A DNA stretch of 15,813 nt from the NCBI GenBank assembly GCA_017881545.1, contig JADGQU010000022.1:1-15813 (forward strand), written 5' to 3'. This DNA is from Gemmatimonadaceae bacterium. GTDB lineage: Bacteria; Gemmatimonadota; Gemmatimonadetes; Gemmatimonadales; Gemmatimonadaceae. The translations under genes and the position numbers were made by a program. The notes beneath the pieces are model-generated. The model was not told the origin of the DNA. It saw only the letters and a program-made list of their open reading frames with translations, and searched no databases. Positions within the stretch are counted from its first letter, which is position 1, and each line of letters begins with the position of its first letter. Of this stretch, positions 9,618 to 15,813 are shown in pieces.

Positions 9618-10856
9618 TTAGGCATTAGTCGATACATCGTTTCTGTCCAACAGCCACTTGAACACCTTGTCTTCGGTGATGCTGCGCTCCATTTCCTTCA
9701 ACCGCCCGCTCTTTTCCAGCTGAGCGTAGATCTGGCCGGGGTTCGCTCCTCTCTTTTCAGCTTGCTCCGCAATGCGATCGTCCAGATCCTTCTCCGTCGC
9801 GGCCAATCCTTCCTTTTCCGCGATGGTTTCGATCACGAGGTCGCGCCTGACTTGCCGCTCCGCCATCGAACGGAATTCGCCGGCGAACTGGTCGCGCTGA
9901 TCTGCCGGAACCTTGTAGGCCTCGGCGTAGTTCTCGACGAACTGCTGAATCCAGCTCTTCGGGACGTCGAACGCGTTGGCGGCGATGATCTGATCGATCA
10001 GCTGCTGCCTTACGCCGGCTTCGACCTCGTGCTCGGCGTGGCGCTCCATGTCGGTTCGCACGGCCTGCTTCAGAGCATCGAGCGACTCGAAATCCCCGAC
10101 TTCGCGCGCGAGCGCGTCGTCGAGCGCTGGCGCCGACTTCCGCTTCACTTCATTGAGCGTGATGCGGACGGTCTTGGTCTGTCCACGCTGCGCTTCGTCC
10201 GGAAAATCATCGGGCCACTTGACCGGCCGCTCGACGGTCTCGCCGGGCGCCGCCTGCATGACCAGCTCCTCGATTCCTGGAATCGCCTGGCCGGCACCCA
10301 GAACGAGCGGGTAACTCTTTCCCTCACCCGCTTCACCGCCTGTCGCGATCTGCACGTTCACCATGTCGCCCGGCTGCGGCTTCTCGATCACCGGAGTCCA
10401 GGTCGCCTTCTCGTCGCGGATCTGCTCGATCTGCTGAATGAGCTGCTCTTCGGTAACCGTTGCCGCGGCGCGCTGGATCCGAAACCCGTTCGTCCGCGCG
10501 AGGTTAATGGTGGGCCTGACCTCGAGGTGCAGCTCAAAGGTGAGCGGCTTTCCCTCTTCGAACTTCAGATCGTGGACGTGCGGCTGTGCCGCGACCTTGA
10601 TGCTCTCCTTCTCCACGAACTCCTGGTAGGCCTCGCGAACGATCGTCTCCAGCGCTTCCTGCCTGATCGCTTCGCCGAACTTCTGCCGGACTACGGTCGG
10701 GGGCGCTTTCCCGGGTCTGAAACCGGGCAGCCGGACTGTGGAGGCATACCGCTTCGCGGCCTTGTCTTCCGCATCCTTCACCACTTCTGGGGGCACGGAG
10801 ACCTGAATGTGGCGCTCGACCCCCTCCGAAGCGCTCGGCGTGAACTCGATCTTCAT
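9618..10856 (-). CDS. tig: Trigger factor, ribosome-associated chaperone and prolyl isomerase
   Basis: From ATG 10856 the product is 412 residues, close to the usual 430. The N-terminal ribosome-binding domain contains the L23-docking signature GFRPGK (45-50). An FKBP-type PPIase domain follows (about 155-240; GDMVNVQI, LVLGAGQAIPGIEE), then the long helical C-terminal domain. Trigger factor binds at the ribosome exit tunnel and shields nascent chains. The frame stays open upstream to 11036, but those 60 residues are unlike the family, while MKIEFTPSASEGVERHIQVSVP fits the family N terminus. The gene heads tig-clpP-clpX-lon-engB, and its stop is within 20 bases of the clpP start. A TATATT box lies only 6 bases before the ATG and no Shine-Dalgarno sequence is visible. 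Confidence 0.97.
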   Translation of the reverse strand: MKIEFTPSASEGVERHIQVSVPPEVVKDAEDKAAKRYASTVRLPGFRPGKAPPTVVRQKFGEAIRQEALETIVREAYQEFVEKESIKVAAQPHVHDLKFEEGKPLTFELHLEVRPTINLARTNGFRIQRAAATVTEEQLIQQIEQIRDEKATWTPVIEKPQPGDMVNVQIATGGEAGEGKSYPLVLGAGQAIPGIEELVMQAAPGETVERPVKWPDDFPDEAQRGQTKTVRITLNEVKRKSAPALDDALAREVGDFESLDALKQAVRTDMERHAEHEVEAGVRQQLIDQIIAANAFDVPKSWIQQFVENYAEAYKVPADQRDQFAGEFRSMAERQVRRDLVIETIAEKEGLAATEKDLDDRIAEQAEKRGANPGQIYAQLEKSGRLKEMERSITEDKVFKWLLDRNDVSTNA

Positions 10857-10862
10857 GTGCGC

Positions 10863-10868
10863 AATATA
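10863..10868 (-). promoter_or_regulatory. tig: Candidate -10 box of tig, implying a leaderless or near-leaderless message
   Basis: TATATT on the minus strand ends 6 bases before the tig ATG. Transcription would then start at or within a few bases of the initiation codon. No convincing -35 hexamer is seen 16-18 bases further upstream. Confidence 0.35.
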
Positions 10869-11036
10869 ACAGAGTTGCAAGGGCCCCGATCCGCGACTTT
10901 CGGACGTGATTCTGAGCGCAAACCGGCCCCTTCGTGCCAAGGGCAAGGCATCCGCGCCAGGCACCGCTATTGCCTTTGCTGACGAGAACCAAAATGGCGA
11001 TCTACGGCAATTAACCTTTCGCACCGAGACCGACAA

Positions 11037-11525
11037 ATGGAGCTGAATACTCTCAAGGACCTTTACATCGCAGAGCTCAAGGACCTTTACAGCGCCGAGA
11101 AGCAGATCGTGAAGGCGCTACCGAAGATGATCAGGGCGACCAAGCATCCGGAGCTCAAAGCCGCCTTCGTGACTCACTTCAACCAGACGGGGGAGCACGT
11201 GAAGCGGCTCGAGCAGATATGCGATGAGCTGGGCGTGACCCCACGTGGGAAGAGATGTGTGGGCATGGAGGGGCTACTCGAAGAGGGTCGCGAGCTGATC
11301 GAGGAGGAACCGGACGACGACGTTCTGGATGCTGGCCTGATTTCCGCGGCGCAGCACGTCGAACACTACGAAATGGCCGGCTACGGTACCGTTCGAACGT
11401 ACGCCAGGCAGCTCGGCTACGAATCCCAGGCGGAGCTGCTACAGCGAACCCTCGACGAGGAAGGCGAGACAGACCATCTCCTCACCGATCTCGCCGAGGC
11501 GAGAATCAATATCGAAGCAGAGTAG
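11037..11525 (+). CDS. Ferritin-like DUF892 (YciE/YciF family) protein
   Basis: The 162-residue, almost wholly helical protein matches the DUF892/YciF family in length and pattern. It opens LKDLYIAELKDLYSAEKQIVKALPKM, has H-F-NQTGEHVKRLEQI in helix 2, AAQHVEHYEMAGYGT in helix 3 and a final helix with LDEEGETDHLLTDLAE. The Glu and His residues in E-x6-Y and E-x2-H spacing are candidate di-iron ligands of the four-helix ferritin-like fold. Family members are stress-induced cytoplasmic proteins whose biochemical role is poorly established. The helix 1 DNA contains a perfect 16-bp direct repeat (11052-11067 and 11076-11091), so LKDLY occurs twice. The gene diverges from tig. ATG 11037 has no clear Shine-Dalgarno sequence. 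Confidence 0.88.
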   Translation: MELNTLKDLYIAELKDLYSAEKQIVKALPKMIRATKHPELKAAFVTHFNQTGEHVKRLEQICDELGVTPRGKRCVGMEGLLEEGRELIEEEPDDDVLDAGLISAAQHVEHYEMAGYGTVRTYARQLGYESQAELLQRTLDEEGETDHLLTDLAEARINIEAE

Positions 11526-11683
11526 GTGAACATTCGCGACTGGGCGAGGCAAGAGCCTTCCGCGTTGGCGAAAGAGTCATTTCGCGATTATCACGTCACA
11601 GATCTGTGTCGAACATCCAACTCTCGGCTCGGCGAGATGCTTCCGAACGAGATCGATCAATCGCCAAGCCCTTTGCCCGTGCT

Positions 11684-12661
11684 CTAGTTGCCTGGAAGGG
11701 TCGCAAGAAACTCCGCCAGATATCGCTTCCAGATCGCCGGTAGCGAGTGAGTCCCATGTCCGCGAGTCTTCTCTGAAATCGGCAGCAGCACGAATCGTCC
11801 GCGCGGCACCCGTTTGATCAGTCGCTCCACGATACCGAGCTCAGGAGGATTCACCAGGTCATCGGCCGAGTTGATGGCAAGCACCTGCGCGTGGATCTTC
11901 TCTAGCCCTGGAGCGGGTTCGTAGTCGGACGACGCCTCGAATTGGTAGATGAAGTCGTTCGCGTCAGTCGTCCGCATCCGGGCGCGTATCCATGAATCGA
12001 TGTACGCGTCCGCGCTGTCCCGAGTCGGCGCCGCCTTTTGCAGGTAGAGCGGACTGCTCGTCATCATGTACAGCATCTCCAGAGCGCCGAACAAACTCTG
12101 CGGCTGCGCGGTGTAGTCGCCGCCGCGCCACTCGGGGTCGGTGCGAATCGACTGGCTGATGAGTCTCCGCATCATGCGATTCCGTCCGGCTATCTGCGTC
12201 GGCGCGCTCGCCAGCGGCACAACACCGCTCATGAAATCCGGATACTGCTCGGCCCACATCCACGATTGCATGCCGCCCATCGACGTGCCGAGCACAAGCA
12301 GCAGATGATTGACACCTAGCTCTTCGGTCAGCAACTGGTACTGCGCCGCGACCATGTCCGTGTAGCCGTAGTGCGGGAAGCGCGCGCGCAATCCATCGCT
12401 CGGCTTGCTTGACGCGCCGGTGCCGATTCCATCGGGAAGGATGATGAAGTGCGTCGACGAATCCAGAAGCTGACCGGGGCCGAACAGTTCCCCGGCAAAT
12501 GTCGGAGTGAGAAATCCGCGGCCATTTCCCGTTGTGCCGTGGAGAATGAGCACGGCGTTCCGAACGGTGCCTGACGCATCCTTTCGGAGTCGGCCAAGTG
12601 TGGTGTAGTGAATGCGCAGGTTCGGCAGCACCGATCCGTCGGTGAAACGGAAGTTGTGCAT
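11684..12661 (-). CDS. MetX-like alpha/beta-hydrolase, probably exported
   Basis: The protein has the alpha/beta-hydrolase fold of the homoserine O-acetyltransferase-like group: LILHGTTGNG near residue 40, nucleophile elbow GTSMGG with S127, acid D267 or D268 (INSADD) and base H302 in GHGTHS. True MetX enzymes end this motif in GHD and keep substrate-specific residues that I cannot confirm, so the call is hydrolase or acyltransferase of unknown substrate. ATG 12661 is the first standard start, but the frame is open upstream. It reads as a signal peptide (TRRIALCVAAAVLTSAVASA, then QSPAPTTP) through about 12808 without any ATG, GTG or TTG. The real protein is therefore probably secreted or periplasmic and about 49 residues longer, starting at a non-standard codon or altered by a mutation or error. 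Confidence 0.85.
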   Translation of the reverse strand: MHNFRFTDGSVLPNLRIHYTTLGRLRKDASGTVRNAVLILHGTTGNGRGFLTPTFAGELFGPGQLLDSSTHFIILPDGIGTGASSKPSDGLRARFPHYGYTDMVAAQYQLLTEELGVNHLLLVLGTSMGGMQSWMWAEQYPDFMSGVVPLASAPTQIAGRNRMMRRLISQSIRTDPEWRGGDYTAQPQSLFGALEMLYMMTSSPLYLQKAAPTRDSADAYIDSWIRARMRTTDANDFIYQFEASSDYEPAPGLEKIHAQVLAINSADDLVNPPELGIVERLIKRVPRGRFVLLPISEKTRGHGTHSLPAIWKRYLAEFLATLPGN

Positions 12662-12808
12662 GACGAAGTCGCCCTGATGTCCAGCAGCGGCCCACTCTGT
12701 TCTGGGGCGGTCACTCGGAGTTGTCGGCGCCGGGCTCTGCGCGGAGGCGACAGCCGACGTCAGGACGGCCGCCGCAACGCACAGCGCGATTCTTCGCGTG
12801 ACTACGAT
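12662..12808 (-). other. Upstream in-frame extension of the hydrolase encoding a signal peptide
   Basis: Read in frame with the hydrolase, this segment gives VVTRR, a hydrophobic Ala/Val/Leu core, an ASA-Q cleavage site and a Pro/Thr linker running straight into the hydrolase. It contains no ATG, GTG or TTG. An ATC at 12808-12806 is the codon just before VVTRR. Adding one G to the GGGG run (12812-12809) would instead join ATG 12828 to this frame. Confidence 0.6.
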
Positions 12809-12972
12809 CCCCGTCGGCCCGACTTCATGGACGTGGCCGGAGGCTTTCCCGATCTCACCGGTGGTGCTGGAGGCGGCGCCGGTGGCTGCAGCTTGGTCGG
12901 GTCTGGTACCGAATGAGGCTGTGGCCCTTTTCTTTTCTTCGAGAAATCGGGGATCTCACTTTTTCTCTTCAC
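12802..12972 (-). CDS. Small basic, proline-rich protein (56 aa)
   Basis: GTG 12972, preceded by CGGAGACCAAG with GGAG at good Shine-Dalgarno spacing, opens a 56-codon frame. The product begins MKRKSEIPDFSKKRKG, continues through a Pro/Ala-rich middle (LQPPAPPPAPPV) and ends SMKSGRRGS. It has a very basic head and tail, no membrane segment and no cysteine, and is likely disordered. I do not recognise a function; the composition would suit nucleic-acid or ribosome contact. Its TAG sits within a few codons of the hydrolase signal-peptide region, so the two may be co-transcribed and translationally coupled. Support is the ribosome binding site and the coherent composition; it is too short to be certain. 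Confidence 0.5.
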   Translation of the reverse strand: MKRKSEIPDFSKKRKGPQPHSVPDPTKLQPPAPPPAPPVRSGKPPATSMKSGRRGS

Positions 12973-13313
12973 CTTGGTCTCCGTTCAGAAAGATCGCGCT
13001 TTGCTTCCGCCAAAACTAAGCAAAGGGATACAACCGCACCAAGAGCGCGCGCACTCGGGCGGCATTGCTATTGGGTGACGAACCGGTGAGGTTGAAGCAT
13101 CGGGTATCTGCCGCGCGGGACTTTCCACCAGCCCGCACACCCGGTCCGCCTCGACTGCGAGGCTGCAATCCTGGCGCTACTGGCGACGCCTTTCCTTCGC
13201 AAGGGCGCATGTGGATGAGCCCCAGTCACAATTGCCGGATCGCACGATGAATCGTCTCCCCAATGGAACGACGGCATCCGCCTGACTATCAACCAGCAAA
13301 CACGGTGAAGAAA
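12973..13313. other. Intergenic stretch with no supported gene
   Basis: About 340 bases separate the small minus-strand ORF from the small plus-strand gene. Several overlapping frames are open on both strands, as expected at this GC content. None has a family resemblance, a ribosome binding site or a coherent composition. No tRNA, riboswitch or strong hairpin was recognised. Promoters for both flanking small genes should lie here, but no clear -35/-10 pair was found. Confidence 0.5.
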
Positions 13314-13556
13314 ATGACTCTGAAAGAAAGACTATTCGGCGCGAAAGATGTTCGGGACGCGGATGCAACTGAGCTCAAGAAAGAGAAGACGCTGGCTTTG
13401 ATCAACGAGCCCGATCCGGGCGCCAAGCCGCGCGCGCGTCGCACCGTTGGGTTGACTGAGGCGAGACTTCGCGCCGCCAACCAGCAGTCGTGGATGACGA
13501 GCGGAAAAGGTTGGAGCGATTTCCTCGGACGCTTTACCCGGCCGTCAAGAAGCTGA
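13314..13556 (+). CDS. Small hypothetical protein (80 aa)
   Basis: From ATG 13314 the product is 80 residues starting MTLKERLFGAKDV. It is rich in Lys, Arg and Ala, without signal peptide, membrane segment or cysteine; the C-terminal third contains two Trp (SWMTSGKGWSDFLGRF). The frame can be extended to GTG 13305 or ATG 13263, but the MTLKERLFG start is preceded by GTGAAGAAA, a weak purine-rich site, and reads like a natural N terminus. No family was recognised. Its TGA ends exactly one base before the 3' end of the oppositely oriented tRNA-Leu gene. Confidence 0.5.
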   Translation: MTLKERLFGAKDVRDADATELKKEKTLALINEPDPGAKPRARRTVGLTEARLRAANQQSWMTSGKGWSDFLGRFTRPSRS

Positions 13557-13639
13557 TGCGAAAGGGGGGACTCGAACCCCCACGGATTGCTCCACTGGAT
13601 CCTAAGTCCAGCGCGTCTACCAAATTCCGCCACTTCCGC
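13557..13639 (-). tRNA. tRNA-Leu (anticodon UAG)
   Basis: On the minus strand the 83-base sequence folds as a class II tRNA. The acceptor stem GCGGAAG pairs with CTTTCGC (one G-U) and the discriminator is A. The anticodon arm is CTGGA-CTTAGGA-TCCAG with anticodon UAG at 13604-13602. A long variable arm (TGGAGCAATCCG region) is typical of tRNA-Leu, and the T arm GGGGG-TTCGAGT-CCCCC is perfect. UAG reads CUN leucine codons. CCA is not encoded. Confidence 0.95.
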
Positions 13640-13651
13640 GCTCGCGATCAA

Positions 13652-13680
13652 AAGATAGCAACACCTTTAGATCGCGTGAA
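13652..13680 (-). promoter_or_regulatory. Candidate promoter of the tRNA-Leu gene
   Basis: On the minus strand TTCACG (13680-13675) is separated by exactly 17 bases from TATCTT (13657-13652). Each hexamer matches four of six sigma-70 consensus positions. Transcription would start roughly 5-7 bases before the first base of the mature tRNA at 13639, a normal short leader. Confidence 0.5.
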
Positions 13681-13715
13681 AGCTCTTACCTGATTTTAGT
13701 CCGCCGCCAAAAAGA

Positions 13716-13746
13716 AAAAGCCCCCGCGGAATCCGCGGGGGCTTTT
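13716..13746 (-). terminator. Strong intrinsic terminator of the htrA gene
   Basis: AAAAGCCCCCGCGG and its complement CCGCGGGGGCTTTT form a perfect 14-bp stem around a 3-base loop. On the minus strand it follows the htrA stop by about 20 bases and runs into TTTTTCTTTTT. Read in the other direction it ends in four T, so it may also stop plus-strand transcription coming through the tRNA region. Confidence 0.92.
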
Positions 13747-13767
13747 CGCTCAGCAATAACTGCTGCT

Positions 13768-15339
13768 CTACCTGCCTATCTGCAGATTCACGATCCTCGG
13801 AGCGTGATCAGGGTCAGCTAGCGAGTACACGCTTAGGCTGAGGTAATCGCCATCCTTGAGTCGGCTCAGCACCTGCTGGAATTCCGCAGGGGTGTTGATC
13901 GTGCGACGAGGCGCCGGAAACAGTACCTCGGTGATCACATCGTTCCGGAAAAGCTTGTCATCCGCGGGACCGCCCGGCGTAACGTCCGATACGAGGACGC
14001 CATGTACCGGCGCGGCCAGCCTTGCCTGCGCCGCCATCTCCGCACTCACCGGTGCTACCGAGATTCCTAGAGCGGGGTGCACCATTCCCGTGACGGGGGC
14101 AGCAGCGGGCGCCGAAGCGCTCGCGACTTCCTGATCCGTCTTGGCCTCCATCAGCGTCACGCGGAACGTCTTGCGCTGTCCGTAACGCATCGCCTCGATC
14201 TCGATCGTTTCGCCAGGATTGTGGTTGCGGACAATTCTCTGAAGCGTGCTGACGCGGTCGACAGGCTGGCCATCCGCGGTGATGATGACATCACCGGGCT
14301 GCAGGCCCGCTTTCTTCGCCGGAGTGTCTTCGCTGGGGAAATTGCGAACCAGCACGCCACGAATGTCCTTGACGCCCGCGACCGCGGCGTCTTCCGGGCT
14401 CACATCATCGATGCCAATGCCGAGCGCCGGAACGCGAACGCGTCCGTTGGCAATGAGCTGGTCCATCACGCGCTTGGCGAGCGTCACGGGGATGGCGAAC
14501 CCATAACCGGCGTTGTATCCGGTCGGGCTCGCAATGGCGCTGTTGATTCCAATCACTTCGCCGCGCGAGTTCACGAGCGGCCCACCCGAGTTACCCGGGT
14601 TGATCGCGGCGTCGGTCTGAATCAGATCGCTTATCGCGTATCTGTTCGTGTTGTTCGGATTCATCAGCTCGGCCAGGCTGCGCCCCTTGGCGCTGATGAT
14701 TCCCGCCGTCACCGTGTTCTCTAGTCCGAGCGGATTGCCGATCGCGAGCACCCACTCGCCGATCCGCGAGGTCACATCGTTGCCGAGCGAAACGGTAGGG
14801 AAGTTGTTGCCATCGATCTTGATCACCGCCACGTCGGTCGTGCGATCGTGCCCGACGACCTTCGCCGTGAAGATGCGGTGGTCGAGCATTTTCACCGTCA
14901 CCTTGTCGGCGATCGTTTCGCGATCGGAATTGGTGATGACGTGGTTGTTGGTGAGGATGTATCCGCTTGACGTCACGATGAAGCCTGAGCCCTGGCCTCG
15001 CATCGGACGCTGTTGCTGCGGGACGTCGAACTGGCGGAAGAAATCTTCCATTCCCGGCGGAACGCCCTGCGGAAGCTGCTGCGCGTGTCCGCGTTGCGAG
15101 CTGGTGCCCGTCTTGGGATTGCTGATTACTTCAATGGAAACGACCGCGGGTGTGACGTTGTTCGCGATCGCAACGAATGCGTTGCTGGCATCGGCAATTG
15201 GCTGGACGATTGCCGATGCGGGACGAGACTGCGCAAATCCGAGCTTGGTCCAGTTGAGCCCGGATGCGACGATTAATCCGCCAGCGAAGGCGGTGATTGC
15301 GGCTACGAAGAGCCGCGCTCTCTGAGTTCCAATTGACAT
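13768..15339 (-). CDS. DegP/HtrA-family (Do-like) periplasmic serine protease with two PDZ domains
   Basis: The 523-residue protein opens with a signal peptide or anchor (basic start, hydrophobic segment about 9-28), placing it in the periplasm. The chymotrypsin-like domain (about 55-295) has the triad H133 (TNNHV), D169 (TTDVAVIKI) and S251 (GNSGGPL). A Gln/Pro-rich loop (about 82-113) corresponds to the LA loop of DegP. PDZ1 (about 300-397; GVLV, KKAGLQPGDVI) and a more divergent PDZ2 (about 420-520; GVLVSDVTPGGPADD) follow. Such proteases degrade or hold misfolded envelope proteins and form oligomeric cages. DegP, DegQ and MucD cannot be separated here. ATG 15339 has no Shine-Dalgarno sequence. 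The gene stands alone and ends at a strong terminator. Confidence 0.95.
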   Translation of the reverse strand: MSIGTQRARLFVAAITAFAGGLIVASGLNWTKLGFAQSRPASAIVQPIADASNAFVAIANNVTPAVVSIEVISNPKTGTSSQRGHAQQLPQGVPPGMEDFFRQFDVPQQQRPMRGQGSGFIVTSSGYILTNNHVITNSDRETIADKVTVKMLDHRIFTAKVVGHDRTTDVAVIKIDGNNFPTVSLGNDVTSRIGEWVLAIGNPLGLENTVTAGIISAKGRSLAELMNPNNTNRYAISDLIQTDAAINPGNSGGPLVNSRGEVIGINSAIASPTGYNAGYGFAIPVTLAKRVMDQLIANGRVRVPALGIGIDDVSPEDAAVAGVKDIRGVLVRNFPSEDTPAKKAGLQPGDVIITADGQPVDRVSTLQRIVRNHNPGETIEIEAMRYGQRKTFRVTLMEAKTDQEVASASAPAAAPVTGMVHPALGISVAPVSAEMAAQARLAAPVHGVLVSDVTPGGPADDKLFRNDVITEVLFPAPRRTINTPAEFQQVLSRLKDGDYLSLSVYSLADPDHAPRIVNLQIGR

Positions 15340-15371
15340 GCGACTGTGTGGCTAAAGGGTGTAACTAGTAA

Positions 15372-15397
15372 GACACAATGTACGAGCTACAGGTTTC
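15372..15397 (-). promoter_or_regulatory. Possible ECF-sigma-type promoter of the htrA-like gene
   Basis: On the minus strand GAAAC (15397-15393) is followed after 16 bases by GTGTC (15376-15372), about 33 bases before the ATG. GAAC/GAAAC with a GTC-type -10 is the general form of extracytoplasmic-function sigma promoters, which often drive degP/htrA genes. The match is short and could be chance. Confidence 0.25.
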
Positions 15398-15457
15398 ACG
15401 CCAGTGCGTTTTCGCCGCGGTGGCGAGGCCGGACGATGAGCACGGCACTGAACAAAC

Positions 15458-15625
15458 AAGTTGCTCCACGATCACATTAATACGCTCGAAACGCGAAGTT
15501 GCTCCACCGAAACGCGAAGTTTCTCATCCTCCCATGGTTTTGGATCCCGTGACTCGACCGGAATGGCCGGCGAACTGGGCGGGGTAGCCATCCGTGTAAC
15601 GAAACGATCCTGGTGTAAAGAAACG
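15458..15625. repeat. Array of GAAACG-containing direct repeats
   Basis: CGAAACGCGAAGTT occurs twice exactly (15487-15500, 15508-15521) with a 21-bp period. AAGTTGCTCCAC occurs at 15458-15469 and 15496-15507. GTGTAANGAAACG occurs at 15594-15606 and 15613-15625 with a 19-bp period. GAAACG is thus present four times in 140 bases. Such arrays fit transposase-binding repeats at an IS end (IS21-type ends carry several) or operator sites. No transposase gene is visible in the window. Confidence 0.7.
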
Positions 15626-15684
15626 TTGCACCGTTATTGATGAGCTTGGCAGAATTATTTTTGTAAGTCGTTGATTGACAATGA

Positions 15685-15747
15685 TTTGGCTGAGGGCACA
15701 GCCGTTGCCTTAGGGGTGGCCGTCCCCTCTCCTAACCCTCAGCCAAA
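15685..15747. other. Perfect 12-bp inverted repeat with internal hairpin (possible structured RNA)
   Basis: TTTGGCTGAGGG (15685-15696) and CCCTCAGCCAAA (15736-15747) are exactly complementary around 39 bases. Inside, TTAGG (15710-15714) can pair with CCTAA (15731-15735), which directly continues the 3' arm. Alternatively AGGGG (15712-15716) pairs with CCCCT (15724-15728). The layout resembles a structured RNA or leader element. No T tract follows, and no known riboswitch family was recognised. Confidence 0.55.
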
Positions 15748-15813
15748 GACGGTCAGATGCTTCGGTCAGGCCCTGCTCGCTCATTCCTTATAATCGTCGG
15801 CGCTTTCCTTTTG

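Larger units (their letters stand above)
15340..15813. other. Gene-poor, partly AT-richer right end of the window
   Basis: No convincing protein-coding gene lies right of the htrA-like gene. A 69-codon frame at 15378-15587 (+) lacks a ribosome binding site, spans the direct repeats and shows no family resemblance. The stretch about 15590-15690 is richer in A and T than the rest of the window, which could mark acquired DNA. It contains the repeat array and the inverted repeat described separately. The sequence stops before any gene these elements might serve. Confidence 0.6.

Noticed and set aside
9762..10982. 406-codon plus-strand frame antisense to tig
   Set aside because: Trigger factor signatures fix the coding strand; the opposite frame is a high-GC artefact.
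10857..11036. 60-residue N-terminal extension of trigger factor
   Set aside because: It is unlike the family and the conserved N terminus begins at ATG 10856.
11526..11683. Terminator between the convergent DUF892 and hydrolase genes
   Set aside because: No hairpin with a T tract could be found in the gap.
13016..13292. Two overlapping minus-strand frames (64 and 74 codons) in the intergenic region
   Set aside because: No ribosome binding site, no recognisable family and mutually overlapping frames with shadow-like composition.
15378..15587. 69-codon plus-strand frame at the right end
   Set aside because: It runs through the direct repeats, lacks a ribosome binding site and matches nothing I recognise.
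15458..15625. CRISPR array
   Set aside because: Repeats are too short, too few and unequally spaced, and no cas gene is present.

Overview
High-GC bacterial chromosome segment from an organism with an outer membrane. The evidence is the C-terminal end of an Omp85-like beta-barrel protein, a lipobox protein, a periplasmic DegP/HtrA protease and a type II secretion/type IV pilus ATPase. The gene order tig-clpP-clpX-lon-engB and the general character of the proteins suggest Gemmatimonadota or a related diderm phylum. That assignment is inference from gene content, since no rRNA gene is present.

Layout. Bases 3-632 (+) are the end of an outer-membrane barrel protein. Bases 671-2923 (+) encode a GspE/PilB-type secretion ATPase continuous in frame with a Nudix hydrolase domain, the most unusual protein here. 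From 10856 leftwards to 2949 everything lies on the minus strand: trigger factor, ClpP, ClpX, Lon, the ribosome-assembly GTPase EngB, a lipoprotein of unknown function and a hexapeptide-repeat acyltransferase. Junctions are tight: tig/clpP overlap or nearly touch, the lon stop abuts the engB start, and the engB stop overlaps the lipoprotein GTG. Tig folds nascent chains, ClpXP and Lon degrade cytoplasmic proteins, and EngB acts in 50S assembly, so the first five genes form a protein-quality and ribosome module.

To the right, a ferritin-like DUF892 protein (11037-11525, +) diverges from tig. A MetX-like alpha/beta hydrolase (11684-12661, -) follows; its signal peptide is visibly encoded upstream of its first standard start codon. 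Just upstream lies a small, basic, proline-rich ORF (12802-12972, -). Next come a small hypothetical gene (13314-13556, +), a tRNA-Leu(UAG) gene (13557-13639, -) with a plausible promoter, a strong intrinsic terminator (13716-13746) and a two-PDZ DegP/HtrA protease (13768-15339, -).

The last 474 bases have no convincing gene. They hold an array of GAAACG-containing direct repeats and a perfect 12-bp inverted repeat that could form a structured RNA. They may be the edge of a mobile element or a regulatory region continuing beyond the window. No CRISPR array, rRNA or complete insertion sequence was seen.
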